A stretch of 60,830 bases of DNA from Fimenecus sp045532175 (GTDB taxonomy: Bacteria > Bacillota > Clostridia > Oscillospirales > Acutalibacteraceae): contig JAZSFK010000029.1 in NCBI GenBank assembly GCA_045532175.1, forward strand, positions 1 through 60,830, in the 5' to 3' direction. The notes under the pieces are model-generated. The model was not told where the DNA came from. It was given only the letters and a program-made list of their open reading frames with translations, and made no database searches. Of this stretch, positions 8,866-17,820 are shown in pieces. Position 1 is the stretch's first letter. Each line of letters starts with the position of its first letter. A program made the translations under genes and the position numbers.

Positions 8866-8870
8866 ATCTC

Positions 8871-9410
8871 TCACTTATTCTTTCTGTATGCGGTAATTTT
8901 AATCTTACCGTATTTGTACTCACGGTATATACTGAATTCTCCTGCAGTCTGAGGTAAAACCTCTCTTAATTCGCTTTCGCAGAGGATAACACCGTAATCA
9001 GTCATTTTTTCAGCCACAACGGGCAAAACATCATCTAAAATCTGTTTATTGTATGGCGGGTCTAAAAGCGCAATATCAAACTTGTCATGACTTAGTCCGA
9101 TATACATTTTTCCGTCACCGCAGAACACACTTGCACGTTTTTCAAAGCCTACGGATTTAAGGTTCTGCTTAACAATATCGATTGAACGAACTGACGAGTC
9201 AACAAAGGTACAATGCTTGGCACCACGACTTAAAGCCTCAATACCCAACTGACCTGAGCCTGCAAACAAATCGAGGACGGAAGCACCTTCAAGCTCAAAC
9301 TGAATGATATTGAACATACCCTCTTTAACCCTGTCAGTTGTTGGTCTTACATCCTCACCCTCAAGAGTTATAAGTTTTCTGCCTCTTGCCTCACCTGTAA
9401 TTACTCTCAT
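8871..9410 (-). CDS. rsmD: 16S rRNA (guanine966-N2)-methyltransferase
   Basis: 179 residues. The N-terminus MRVITGEARGRKLITLEGED is diagnostic. The SAM-binding loop is VLDLFAGSGQLGIEALSRGA and the catalytic motif is LLDPPY. It methylates G966 of 16S rRNA in the assembled small subunit. First gene of a tight operon with coaD. Confidence 0.93.
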   Translation of the reverse strand: MRVITGEARGRKLITLEGEDVRPTTDRVKEGMFNIIQFELEGASVLDLFAGSGQLGIEALSRGAKHCTFVDSSVRSIDIVKQNLKSVGFEKRASVFCGDGKMYIGLSHDKFDIALLDPPYNKQILDDVLPVVAEKMTDYGVILCESELREVLPQTAGEFSIYREYKYGKIKITAYRKNK

Positions 9411-9496
9411 ACATTCGCTCCAATTATTTCATACATCAAGTTATTATCTCATTTTTTTGTCAATTTGTCAATTTTTTTAAAGTTTTTTAGGGTAAA

Positions 9497-10156
9497 TTAA
9501 CCATTTTTTAATGAAATAAGCAGTTTTTCAAGCTCATTTACCGTTTCTACGATATATTCTGCCCCTTTTTCCTCAATAATTTCACGGTCACGAAATCCCC
9601 AAAGGACACCAATCGATTTAAGTCCTGCATTTTTTGCAGTAAGAATATCGGTGTCAGCATCACCCACGAAAATGGTGTTCTCCCTGTTACCGCCAAGGGT
9701 TTCGATAGCATAAAAGGCTCCGTCAGGTGCAGGTTTATTGGGTCTGTTATCAACACTACCAACAACCAAATCAATATTCTTACCAAACATTCTCTTGCAC
9801 AAATCCTGTGCGGCATAGTCAATCTTATTAGTAACAATTGCAGTTTTAAAACCCGCTTTTTTTATATTCTCAAGCATTGTGTTTATACCCTCATAAGGTG
9901 CGGTTTTGTCCTCCATATGTACCTTGTAATAAGCATTAAAATCAGTAAAACAAGTTTCAAAAACATCTGCAGGGGTATTCTGTGGCACTGCTCTTTCCAT
10001 TAAAACACGAATTCCGTCACCTACAAAGGAACGAATTTCAGAGAGTGTACGTAATGGAAAATTCTGTTTTGCCAAGGCATAGTTTACACTATCTCTCAAG
10101 TCCTCAAGAGTATTTAAAAGTGTTCCGTCCAAATCGAAAATTATTGTATCAATCAT
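9497..10156 (-). CDS. HAD phosphatase, phosphoglycolate phosphatase-like
   Basis: About 219 residues of the Gph/PpaX type. Motif I FDLDGTLLNT, motif II IVTNK, motif III with KPAPDG, and motif IV VGDADTDI are all present, with a helical cap between residues 15 and 85. It probably dephosphorylates phosphoglycolate or pyrophosphate; the substrate cannot be fixed from sequence. ATG 10156 (GAGGAATAAT-ATG) starts one base after the uvrC stop, so it is translated with uvrC. Confidence 0.85.
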   Translation of the reverse strand: MIDTIIFDLDGTLLNTLEDLRDSVNYALAKQNFPLRTLSEIRSFVGDGIRVLMERAVPQNTPADVFETCFTDFNAYYKVHMEDKTAPYEGINTMLENIKKAGFKTAIVTNKIDYAAQDLCKRMFGKNIDLVVGSVDNRPNKPAPDGAFYAIETLGGNRENTIFVGDADTDILTAKNAGLKSIGVLWGFRDREIIEEKGAEYIVETVNELEKLLISLKNG

Positions 10157-10157
10157 A

Positions 10158-11996
10158 TTATTCCTCGCTGTTGTAAAAATCATAAATCTTTTCTGCTAAT
10201 TCCTTGTTTATTCCTTTGACCTGCATTAAGTCAAGGACTGTTGCTTCCTTAATATTCTTTATGGTCTTAAAAATCTTGAGAAGCTCCTGTGCTTTCTTTT
10301 CGCCAATTCCGTCAATCTTTGTAAGTGACAATTCAAGACCTCGTTTGGTGTGCTTTTTGTGGTGGAATCCAACCGAAAAGCGATGCACCTCCTCCTGAAT
10401 TTCAGAAACAAGTGTAAACACGCTTCGTGTTGAATTTATTGCAATTTCTCCGCCATCACCTGTAATCGCACGGGTTTTGTGCTTTGAGTCCTTTACCATA
10501 CCGAAAATCGGCACATCAATTCCCATTTCATTAAGGACTTCTTTAACCACACTCACCTGACCCTTACCACCGTCAAGGAGGATTAAATCGGGCATTTTGC
10601 CGAAGCCTTCTTCTGAATTTTCATCCTTGTGCAAGAGATACTCATTAAACCTGCGTTCCAAGACCTCACGCATTGAGCCGTAGTCATCTTGTCCGACAAA
10701 GGATTTTATATTGAATGTACGATATGCACGTTTTAATGGTTTTCCGTTTTTAAACACAACCATACCTGCCACATTATCCTCGCCACCTGTATGGGAAATG
10801 TCGTAGGACTCAATATATTCAGGTGTTTTTTCCAAGCCCAAGAGATTCTTTAATTCCTCAAGAGATTTAATTTCACCCGATGCCCTACCTTTTTTCTGGG
10901 CAAGCTTCTCGTAAGCATTTTCACGGCACATATTAATGAGCTTTAAGTTGTCACCCTTTTGCGGAATGTTGACAACACATTTTTTGCCCCTTACATTTGT
11001 AAGATGTTGCTCCAACAAAGCCATATCTTCAAAATCCTCGTCAACAAGGATTTTTTGAGGCACTGCACGGTTCATTCCGTAATACTGAATAAGGAAATTA
11101 CAACGGATGTTTTCAACCATTTTATCCGCATCAAAGAAAAACTGTTCACTATCACAAAGGCGTCCCTTATCATATCGCAAAACCGCAATACAAATGTCCT
11201 TTTCATTCATAGCGAGGGCAAAAACATCCTTGGAGTAACCGGTTTCAGTAACTACCTTCTGCTTTGTCTGCATATTTTCTATGGCACGTATTCTGTCACG
11301 ATATTTACTTGCATTTTCAAAGTCAAGATTTTCAGCACAGGCATTCATTTTAGCCTTTAAATCCCTGATAATCTTTGAAATATCACCATTGAGGAAGTCA
11401 AGGGCATCACTGACTGCTTCAAGATATTCCGGTTTTGAGATTTTACCTGTGCAGACACCCATGCAACGATTTATATGGAAGTTAAGACAAGGTCTGCCCT
11501 TTTTGAAGTCGCGGGGAAATGATTTGTTACATTGAGGAAGACGAAAAATCTTATTTGCCTCATCCACGGACTGTTTAACGGAATATGAGCTTGTGAATGG
11601 CCCGATGTATTCTGCACACTCATCATCTTTTTGAAGAACGGCAGAAATTTTGGGATATTCCTCTTTTGTGACCTTGATATAGCTATACCCCTTATCATCC
11701 TTTAAAAGAATATTATATTTAGGTTGATTTTGCTTTATAAGACTTGCTTCAAGGACAAGTGCTTCAAATTCAGAATCCGTAAGAATATAGTCAAAATCGT
11801 CAACATTCTCAACCATTTTAAGGACCTTAACAGAATGTTTATTCTGCGAACCAAAATACTGACTTACACGGTTTTTGAGTTTTTTTGCTTTGCCGATATA
11901 GATAATCTTACCCTGCTTATTTTTCATAATATAAACACCGGGGGTCAAAGGTAATTTCATCGCTTTTTCACGAAGTATATGCAATTTTTCGTTCAC
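10158..11996 (-). CDS. uvrC: UvrABC excinuclease subunit C
   Basis: About 612 residues. The GIY-YIG nuclease domain begins at residue 15 (LPLTPGVYIMKNKQGKIIYI), followed by the Cys-containing region, a UVR helix pair (ENLDFENASKYRDRI), the RNase H-like 5' nuclease half (IESYDISHTGGEDNVAGMVV) and a C-terminal helix-hairpin-helix (IDGIGEKKAQELL). It makes both incisions in nucleotide excision repair. GTG 11996 follows AAAGGAG at 8 bases and is preferred to a GTG at 12005 inside that site. uvrA and uvrB are not in the window. Confidence 0.96.
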   Translation of the reverse strand: MNEKLHILREKAMKLPLTPGVYIMKNKQGKIIYIGKAKKLKNRVSQYFGSQNKHSVKVLKMVENVDDFDYILTDSEFEALVLEASLIKQNQPKYNILLKDDKGYSYIKVTKEEYPKISAVLQKDDECAEYIGPFTSSYSVKQSVDEANKIFRLPQCNKSFPRDFKKGRPCLNFHINRCMGVCTGKISKPEYLEAVSDALDFLNGDISKIIRDLKAKMNACAENLDFENASKYRDRIRAIENMQTKQKVVTETGYSKDVFALAMNEKDICIAVLRYDKGRLCDSEQFFFDADKMVENIRCNFLIQYYGMNRAVPQKILVDEDFEDMALLEQHLTNVRGKKCVVNIPQKGDNLKLINMCRENAYEKLAQKKGRASGEIKSLEELKNLLGLEKTPEYIESYDISHTGGEDNVAGMVVFKNGKPLKRAYRTFNIKSFVGQDDYGSMREVLERRFNEYLLHKDENSEEGFGKMPDLILLDGGKGQVSVVKEVLNEMGIDVPIFGMVKDSKHKTRAITGDGGEIAINSTRSVFTLVSEIQEEVHRFSVGFHHKKHTKRGLELSLTKIDGIGEKKAQELLKIFKTIKNIKEATVLDLMQVKGINKELAEKIYDFYNSEE

Positions 11997-12073
11997 AGAA
12001 TTCACTCCTTTCAGATATTACTAAGTTTCCCTCATTGAGGGGGGTGACTCACCAAGCCAAAGCCATACATCAA

Positions 12074-12859
12074 CTATTTCTTTTTCAAATCAAGTATAGA
12101 TATATAATGAGGTATTACAAAAGTTTCTGAAACAGTTCTCAAATATTCAATATGCTCTTTTGAGAAGCTTTCTTTTTCTTCATCCGAAAGTGATGAAGCA
12201 CCAATACCACGACAAGCTACTATTCTGCCGTGCCAAGTGTCACGGGTAAACTGAACATTTGTTGCATAAGTTATAGCATTTTCAACTTTGAACAAAGGCT
12301 CTGCCCATTTTGGCTTTTTGAGTTCGTATCTTGTCATACCGCCACCAGTCCAAGCAGGATTATATTTCAAAACAAGTTCTTCACTTTTTGTTGCAATTTC
12401 ACTCTCTTGTGGTAACCAAGCCATAAACAGAATTAAAAAACGACCGTTGCCTTTAAGAATATTATGTATTTTAGGAAGAATTATTTTTTTATCAAAATAC
12501 ATAAAGCATTGACAAGCGGTTACTACATCAAAAGTTTCATTCGGAAAGTCAATTTCTTCTGCAGAAGAAACTATATATTCAATGTTCATTCCTTTTGATA
12601 ATTCAACAGCTTCAGCAATCTGGTTTTCAGAAATATCTGCACCAACAAACTTCGCACCGTATTTATACATATTACGCGGTATAACACCTGTACCCGTTCC
12701 TAAATCAAGGACCTTTTGACCACTTGTGCAAAGTCCTAAATCTACAATTCTTTTATAAAATTCTTCGGGATAAATATCACGATATTTTCCGTAATCTTTT
12801 GATACCTTGCCCCAATCAAATGCTTTACCGTGGTCAATATTGTTATTTATAATTTCCAT
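12074..12859 (-). CDS. Class I SAM-dependent methyltransferase, substrate unknown
   Basis: 261 residues. Motif I is VLDLGTGTGVIPRNMYKYGA, motif II VGADISENQ, and a following FDVVTACQCFMYFDKK segment matches the UbiE/COQ5-like Methyltransf_11/25 group. A small-molecule target is most likely. It stands alone between uvrC and a patch of palindromic repeats (12918-12987), which is compatible with an accessory gene. The 68 bases between its stop and uvrC carry only a short CCCTCATTGAGGG palindrome. Confidence 0.7.
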   Translation of the reverse strand: MEIINNNIDHGKAFDWGKVSKDYGKYRDIYPEEFYKRIVDLGLCTSGQKVLDLGTGTGVIPRNMYKYGAKFVGADISENQIAEAVELSKGMNIEYIVSSAEEIDFPNETFDVVTACQCFMYFDKKIILPKIHNILKGNGRFLILFMAWLPQESEIATKSEELVLKYNPAWTGGGMTRYELKKPKWAEPLFKVENAITYATNVQFTRDTWHGRIVACRGIGASSLSDEEKESFSKEHIEYLRTVSETFVIPHYISILDLKKK

Positions 12860-12917
12860 ATATTCACATCCTTTTGTTATACCAAAACGAACGATTTGTG
12901 AGTTGCTCCTACAATGC

Positions 12918-12987
12918 GGACAGACAAGGATGTCTGTCCCTACGCGATTCTGACGCTAAATTCACGGGCGGCCACGGAGACCCGCCC
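12918..12987. repeat. Two dispersed GC-rich palindromes
   Basis: First unit: GGACAGACA-AGGA-TGTCTGTCC at 12918-12939, followed by CTACGCGAT. Second unit: GGGCGG...CCGCCC at 12966-12987, followed by CTAC. The first unit recurs identically over about 31 bp at 59781. Both are far more GC-rich than the surrounding spacer (12860-13062), which has no gene. Confidence 0.8.
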
Positions 12988-13062
12988 CTACAAAACACAT
13001 TATAGCATATAAATATAAAAAAATAAAGCACATCGGGTGATGTGCTCTAATCTGTGTTTTGA

Positions 13063-13326
13063 TTATTCAGCGAAGCCTGATTCAACGAGCTTTACGAGTT
13101 CGTCAACTGCTGTTTCTTCGTCAGGACCGCCTGCGAGAATACGGATTGTTGTACCACCCATAACGCCAAGTGAAAGAACACCTAAAAGGCTCTTTGCGTT
13201 TACTCTTCTGTCTTCTTTTTCAACCCAGATTGATGATTTGAATTCATTTGCTTTCTGGATAAAGAATGTTGCAGGACGTGCATGCAAACCAACTTGATTT
13301 TTAACTTCTACATCTTTAGTATACAT
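13063..13326 (-). CDS. ptsH: HPr phosphocarrier protein
   Basis: 87 residues. His15 in GLHARPA is the residue phosphorylated by EI. Ser46 in NAKSLLGV is the HPr-kinase site used in Firmicutes catabolite repression. Retention of His15 argues for HPr rather than Crh. It carries phosphate from EI to sugar EIIs in the cytoplasm. ATG 13326 follows GGGAG. The gene stands alone with its own promoter; ptsI is not adjacent. Confidence 0.93.
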   Translation of the reverse strand: MYTKDVEVKNQVGLHARPATFFIQKANEFKSSIWVEKEDRRVNAKSLLGVLSLGVMGGTTIRILAGGPDEETAVDELVKLVESGFAE

Positions 13327-13386
13327 AAACTCATTCTCCCAAATGATAAAATAAAATAACAGTTGTAATACTTTTGTTACTATTAT

Positions 13387-13414
13387 ATTATAACACAAAA
13401 CTTTTCCTCGTCAA
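13387..13414 (-). promoter_or_regulatory. Promoter of ptsH
   Basis: Minus strand: TTGACG (13409-13414), 16-bp spacer, TATAAT (13387-13392). It lies 60-90 bp upstream of the ATG. Confidence 0.75.
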
Positions 13415-13463
13415 CGAAAAAACAAAGACTTTTAATCGAAAAGCAATAATTCAGTCATAAAAA

Positions 13464-13527
13464 CAAAAACAGCTTTTTCGCAGGAATTATCTTTGTGCAA
13501 AATTCCTATAATCATTAGCTGTTTTTG
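13464..13527 (-). terminator. Long two-part terminator after the deacetylase gene
   Basis: Outer arms CAAAAACAGCT / AGCTGTTTTTG and inner arms AGGAATT / AATTCCT form one extended hairpin. The minus strand continues with TTTTTATG. Confidence 0.75.
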
Positions 13528-13550
13528 TGTAATATCAATATTTTTTTACA

Positions 13551-14486
13551 TTATCTTGCCGGTTTGTGATGTATTTCTCCTACTCCCGGAGCTAAAACAC
13601 CAAATTTAGCACCGCAGGATTGGTAATATTCAATAATATATGGTAATGATTTGGCTGTTAATTCCTTATCGTGCATCAAAACTACAATTTCCGTTGCTGA
13701 TTTCGGGAACTGGCTACAAAATCTTACCTGGTCAGAAATTGTCTTTGCACCGTTTGCACCCATTGCATCACCATTTGTGGTATTCCAGTCAAAATAGAAA
13801 TATCCTTTATCCGTAACGGAAGCGGAAAGGCTTTTCATACTGCATTTACATACGGTATTACTTGTACCGCCCGGGAAACGGATTAACCTTGTATCCACAC
13901 CGGTCTGTTCTTTTACAAGATTACTGATTTTGTTCAAATCATTGAAATATGAGTCTTCAGACGCATATACCGTCTTATAATTATGAGTGTATGTATGCAA
14001 TCCAATCTGATGACCACGATTGACAATATCCTTCATATAGTGATTGTAGTTTCCGCCGTTTACTACAAAGAATGTGGCTTTAACACCATAAGCATCAAGC
14101 ACGTCAAGAATCTGCTTTGTGTAGTAGTTCGGGCCGTCGTCAAAGGTCAGGTAAACCGTTGTACCCTCTGCCATTTTATAAGGTTCAGGCATAACAACTC
14201 CGCCACTTGGTGGTTTTACTTCTTCTATAGATGGTGGTGGATTTGTTTCTGTCGGCTCTGTTTCGCTGGTGCGTTCTTCGGAAGAGGGAAGCTCCGTTGA
14301 TGGGTCTGTTTCCTGCAATTCTGTTGATGACTGCTTTTCTGTTTCTTCCTTTGAATATCCTGAAGACTCATTCTTTTTGGATTTTGCAAATGCTATTGAT
14401 GCCACCGCAGTAAAAACCAAAGAAATTGCAAGCACCACTATAAGTATATTCTTTATTTTCACCAATTGTTCTTCTGTAAATTTCAA
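13551..14486 (-). CDS. Membrane-anchored polysaccharide deacetylase (NodB domain)
   Basis: 311 residues. One N-terminal transmembrane helix (about 13-35), a Ser/Thr/Glu/Pro-rich linker (about 38-100), then a CE4 NodB domain. Motif 1 is TFDDGP, motif 2 the metal-binding HTYTH, motif 3 RFPGG, and a final VVLMHD. Such enzymes deacetylate peptidoglycan GlcNAc or MurNAc, or chitin-like glycans, outside the cell; the long linker fits reach into the wall. The start is TTG at 14486 with AAGGA upstream. Downstream of trmD but with its own promoter. Confidence 0.88.
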   Translation of the reverse strand: MKFTEEQLVKIKNILIVVLAISLVFTAVASIAFAKSKKNESSGYSKEETEKQSSTELQETDPSTELPSSEERTSETEPTETNPPPSIEEVKPPSGGVVMPEPYKMAEGTTVYLTFDDGPNYYTKQILDVLDAYGVKATFFVVNGGNYNHYMKDIVNRGHQIGLHTYTHNYKTVYASEDSYFNDLNKISNLVKEQTGVDTRLIRFPGGTSNTVCKCSMKSLSASVTDKGYFYFDWNTTNGDAMGANGAKTISDQVRFCSQFPKSATEIVVLMHDKELTAKSLPYIIEYYQSCGAKFGVLAPGVGEIHHKPAR

Positions 14487-14519
14487 TTTAATCGTCCTTA
14501 TATTTGTTTTTTCGACTTT

Positions 14520-14548
14520 ATTCTATACCATTAAAACACACTATTCAA
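14520..14548 (-). promoter_or_regulatory. Promoter of the deacetylase gene
   Basis: TTGAAT (14543-14548), 17-bp spacer, TAGAAT (14520-14525) on the minus strand, 35-60 bp upstream of the TTG start. Confidence 0.5.
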
Positions 14549-14559
14549 GGCTTTTATTA

Positions 14560-15297
14560 TTACAGTTTTGTAATTATTTCCTTTTCAAGAAATGCCTTGT
14601 CTTGTTCTGTTAAATCTGCCTTTTCCAACATATCAGGTCTGTGCTTTGCTGTCATTAAAAGTGACTGTTCTCGACGCCATTTTTCAATATTTCCGTGATG
14701 TCCTGAAATAAGCACATCCGGAACTTTTACCCCATTCCACTCATAAGGTCTTGTGTACTGCGGATACTCTAAAAGTCCGTTATAATGGCTCTCTAATTCC
14801 TTTGCCTCGTCATTTGGCAAAACACCCTCCAACATTCTTGAAATGGAGTCAGCAAGTACCAAAGCAGGCAATTCGCCACCTGTAAGCACATAATCCCCTA
14901 TTGAAATCTGTTCATCAACAAGAGTATCAATAACACGCTGGTCGACACCCTCATAATGTCCGCAAAGGATAGTAATTTCGGGCATTTCTGCCAATTCTTT
15001 AACCTTTTTCTGGGTAAGGACCTCACCACAAGGTGACATATAAATCAAATGATTTTTATTCTCACTTTTTTCACAAATTGCTTTATAACAATCGTGGATT
15101 GGTTGAGTCTGCATAAGCATACCCATACCACCACCGTAAGGAGCATCGTCAACACGGCGGTGCTTGTCCTCGGTGTAATCTCTGATATTTATACAATTTA
15201 TTTCCACATATCCGTTTTCCCTTGCTCTGCCTATAATACTTTCTGAAAGCACGGCTTCGCACATTTCGGGGAAAAGGGTCATAATGTTAATTTTCAT
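14560..15297 (-). CDS. trmD: tRNA (guanine37-N1)-methyltransferase
   Basis: 245 residues. SPOUT-fold markers are PYGGGMGMLMQTQPI, TILCGHYEGVDQRVID and the knot ISIGDYVLTGGELPALVLAD. It methylates G37 of tRNAs that read CNN codons, preventing frameshifts. ATG 15297 lies inside the last codons of rimM (11-base overlap). Last gene of the ylxM-to-trmD operon. Confidence 0.97.
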   Translation of the reverse strand: MKINIMTLFPEMCEAVLSESIIGRARENGYVEINCINIRDYTEDKHRRVDDAPYGGGMGMLMQTQPIHDCYKAICEKSENKNHLIYMSPCGEVLTQKKVKELAEMPEITILCGHYEGVDQRVIDTLVDEQISIGDYVLTGGELPALVLADSISRMLEGVLPNDEAKELESHYNGLLEYPQYTRPYEWNGVKVPDVLISGHHGNIEKWRREQSLLMTAKHRPDMLEKADLTEQDKAFLEKEIITKL

Positions 15298-15802
15298 CGT
15301 CAAAAAGTCCCTTTATAGGATTGATTTTCACAATGCCTTCCTCTACATCAACGGACACAACAACCTGTTTGATTGCAGGAATAAGCACCTCACCTTTCGG
15401 TGTTTTAATATGCCAAACGTCATTGGCACCTGTTTCACTAACGTCAGTAATAATACCTAATTCTTCACCTGTATTGTCATCAATAACCTTACAGTCAAAA
15501 AGCTCCTGAACAAACCAAGTACCCTTTGGAAGATGTGCATCACTACGTTTCATATAAAGCACTTTGTTTTTTAAAGCACGTGCTTTATCAATATCATCAA
15601 TGCCTTCAAGCATTAAAATTACCACATTACCATGAGGACGGGCAGAAATAACCTTTATACTTTTTTCACCCTTGCTGTCAAAATACAAGGTTTTGAATTT
15701 TTTTACAAATTCCGGTGTATCACACCAAGGATTAAAACGCATTTCACCTTTTATTCCGTGAGTTGATACTATTTGTCCTAATTCAAGATAATTTTTAATC
15801 AT
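15287..15802 (-). CDS. rimM: 16S rRNA processing protein RimM
   Basis: 171 residues. The N-terminal domain has LGQIVSTHGIKGEMRFNPWC and the C-terminal PRC-barrel has GTWFVQELFDCKVIDDNTGE and LIPAIKQVVVSVDVEEG. It assists assembly of the 30S head near S19. Overlaps trmD, as in many bacteria. Confidence 0.95.
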   Translation of the reverse strand: MIKNYLELGQIVSTHGIKGEMRFNPWCDTPEFVKKFKTLYFDSKGEKSIKVISARPHGNVVILMLEGIDDIDKARALKNKVLYMKRSDAHLPKGTWFVQELFDCKVIDDNTGEELGIITDVSETGANDVWHIKTPKGEVLIPAIKQVVVSVDVEEGIVKINPIKGLFDDEN

Positions 15803-15830
15803 AGATAAAATCCTTTTTACAGTTACAAAA

Positions 15831-15856
15831 GGGCAAGCAGTAAAAACTGCATGCCC
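15831..15856 (-). terminator. Hairpin inside the operon between khpA and rimM
   Basis: Stem GGGCA-x-GCAG / CTGC-x-TGCCC with a T/A loop, followed by TTTTG on the minus strand. It resembles a weak terminator or an mRNA processing site that could lower rimM-trmD expression. Confidence 0.5.
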
Positions 15857-15865
15857 ATTGTAATC

Positions 15866-16099
15866 TTAGTCGATGTCGACCTGAACTTTTTCTCCTGTGC
15901 GAGTTGCACCGGCTTTAACAACTGTTCTGATAGCCTTTGCAATTCTGCCCTGTTTACCGATAACTCTGCCCATATCCTCTTCAGCAACGTGAAGATGATA
16001 TACAACAACACCACGGTCATCTGCTTCGTCAACAGTAACAGATACAGCATCAGGATTTTCAACAAGTCCTTTTACTATTGTAATAAGAAGTTCCTGCAT
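15866..16099 (-). CDS. khpA: KH-domain RNA-binding protein KhpA
   Basis: 77 residues with one type II KH domain and the RNA-gripping loop VIGKQGRIAKAIR (GxxG = GKQG). KhpA partners with KhpB/EloR in Firmicutes and affects cell elongation and sRNA biology. Its place between rpsP and rimM is the usual Firmicutes order. Confidence 0.93.
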   Translation of the reverse strand: MQELLITIVKGLVENPDAVSVTVDEADDRGVVVYHLHVAEEDMGRVIGKQGRIAKAIRTVVKAGATRTGEKVQVDID

Positions 16100-16116
16100 T
16101 TTTTCAAAAACCTTTC

Positions 16117-16362
16117 TTATTTAATAGCGCCGCTCTTTTTAAGAATAACCTTAACTGTGTCAGTTGGCTGTGCACCATTCTTAATCCACTGAGCTGCCTT
16201 TTCGTTGTCAATCTTGATTTCAGCAGGGTCTGTCATTGGGTTATAAGTACCAATTTCATCGATAAATCTGCCGTCTCTTGGATAACGAGAATCTGCAACT
16301 ACTACTCTGTAGAAAGGAGCTCTCTTAGCACCCATTCTGCGAAGTCTGATTTTAACTGCCAT
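16117..16362 (-). CDS. rpsP: 30S ribosomal protein S16
   Basis: 81 residues. MAVKIRLRRMGAKRAPFYRV and DSRYPRDGRFIDEIGTYNP are diagnostic. ATG 16362 follows TTTGGAGGAAACAAAA, a strong site; the frame extends upstream but without one. Assembles into the 5' domain of 16S rRNA. Confidence 0.97.
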   Translation of the reverse strand: MAVKIRLRRMGAKRAPFYRVVVADSRYPRDGRFIDEIGTYNPMTDPAEIKIDNEKAAQWIKNGAQPTDTVKVILKKSGAIK

Positions 16363-16399
16363 TTTTGTTTCCTCCAAATATATAAAAATTTTTATATTA

Positions 16400-16425
16400 A
16401 ACACTGTTGTGTTGTAATCAGTGTT
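16400..16425 (-). terminator. Weak hairpin between ffh and rpsP
   Basis: Inverted repeat AACACTG / CAGTGTT with a 12-base loop, followed by an AT-rich palindrome before the rpsP ribosome binding site. It may adjust the S16:Ffh ratio. Confidence 0.4.
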
Positions 16426-16431
16426 CTTAAC

Positions 16432-17808
16432 TTACATCGGGAAGCCACCCATGCCACCCATACCGCCCATTCCGTTCATACCGTTGCCAAAGCCCATACG
16501 CTTTAACTGACGTTTCATTTTACCGGAATTCATCTGCTTAAACATTTTCTGCATCTGACGGTGTTGATTTAAAAGTCTGTTGACATCTTCAACCTGCATA
16601 CCGCAACCCGCTGCAATTCTGCGTTTACGTGACGGATTGATAATATCGGGATGACGACGTTCTTTGGGTGTCATTGAAAGAATAATCGCTTTCATTCTGT
16701 CAAACTGACGGTCGTCAATTTCAACATCCTTTACCTTTTTATTTATACCGGGAAGCATTGAAAGGATATCTTTCATACTGCCCATTTTATTGATTTGTTC
16801 AAACTGGTCAAGCAAATCTTCAAGGTCAAACTTGTTCTTGCGAAGACTTTCTTCAAGTTTGGCTGCTTTTTTCTCATCGAGAGCGATTTCTGCCTTTTCA
16901 ATAAGAGAAAGCACGTCACCCATACCAAGGATACGGGAAGCCATACGGTCAGGGTAAAAGTAATCGAGTTCATCAAGTTTTTCACCCATACCTACAAATT
17001 TAATCGGTTTACCTGTAACGGCTCTTGCTGAAAGGGCAGCACCACCACGGGTATCACCGTCCATTTTTGTAAGCACAAGACCGTCAATTCCAAGTTCATC
17101 ATTGAATGTACTTGCAACAGTAACAGCATCCTGACCGAGCATAGCATCAATTACGAGAAGAATTTCGTGTGGACGAACTTCTGATTTAATGTTTTTAAGC
17201 TCGTTCATAAGTTCTGTATCAATATGCATACGACCTGCTGTATCAATAAAAACATAGTCATAGCCTTTATCTTTTGCAAGTTTAATTGCCTCTTTAGCGA
17301 TTGTTACGGGATTAGTCTGTCCCATTTCAAAAACAGGAACTCCAACCTGTTCACCAACAACCTGCAACTGCTTAATAGCAGCGGGACGATAAATGTCACA
17401 AGCAACAAGCAAAGGTCTGTGATTTTCACTTTTAAGCTTTCGTGCAATTTTTGCACAATGAGTTGTTTTACCGGAACCCTGAAGACCACACATCATAACG
17501 ATTGTTGGCGGATGGCTTGCATAGGCAAGTCTTGTCTGGGTGCCACCCATAAGGTCGGTAAGTTCCTCGTTAACAATTTTGATAACCATCTGTGCAGGTG
17601 TAAGACTTTCCATAACCTGTGCACCGATTGCACGTTCAGTAACCTTTGCCGTAAATTCCTTGGCTACCTTATAGTTAACGTCGGCTTCCAAAAGAGCAAG
17701 GCGAACCTCACGCATTGCCTCTTTAACATCTTTTTCATTAAGACTGCCTTTACTTTTTAATCGGGCAAAAGCAGCTTCAAGTCTGTCGGATAAACCTTCA
17801 AATGCCAT
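16432..17808 (-). CDS. ffh: Signal recognition particle protein Ffh
   Basis: 458 residues. N domain (1-90), G domain with CGLQGSGKTTHCAKI (P-loop), DTAGR and TKMDGD, and a Met-rich M domain (about 300-440) that binds SRP RNA and signal sequences. The C-terminus is an unusual run of GMGG units (about 438-456), longer than in Bacillus but known in Clostridia. Start ATG with GGAGGGTAAAGAT. Lies 12 bases after ylxM. Confidence 0.97.
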   Translation of the reverse strand: MAFEGLSDRLEAAFARLKSKGSLNEKDVKEAMREVRLALLEADVNYKVAKEFTAKVTERAIGAQVMESLTPAQMVIKIVNEELTDLMGGTQTRLAYASHPPTIVMMCGLQGSGKTTHCAKIARKLKSENHRPLLVACDIYRPAAIKQLQVVGEQVGVPVFEMGQTNPVTIAKEAIKLAKDKGYDYVFIDTAGRMHIDTELMNELKNIKSEVRPHEILLVIDAMLGQDAVTVASTFNDELGIDGLVLTKMDGDTRGGAALSARAVTGKPIKFVGMGEKLDELDYFYPDRMASRILGMGDVLSLIEKAEIALDEKKAAKLEESLRKNKFDLEDLLDQFEQINKMGSMKDILSMLPGINKKVKDVEIDDRQFDRMKAIILSMTPKERRHPDIINPSRKRRIAAGCGMQVEDVNRLLNQHRQMQKMFKQMNSGKMKRQLKRMGFGNGMNGMGGMGGMGGFPM

Positions 17809-17820
17809 ATCTTTACCCTC

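Noticed and set aside
12028..12070. Possible dispersed repeat with CCCTCATTGAGGG after the methyltransferase gene
   Set aside because: The short palindrome has no second copy in the window and no loop for a hairpin, so it cannot be supported as a feature.
12918..12987. Intrinsic terminators at the CCCTAC palindromes
   Set aside because: No run of T follows either stem on either strand, and the same units recur elsewhere as dispersed repeats.
17224..17760. 178-codon plus-strand frame
   Set aside because: Antisense to the G domain of ffh, which is intact.
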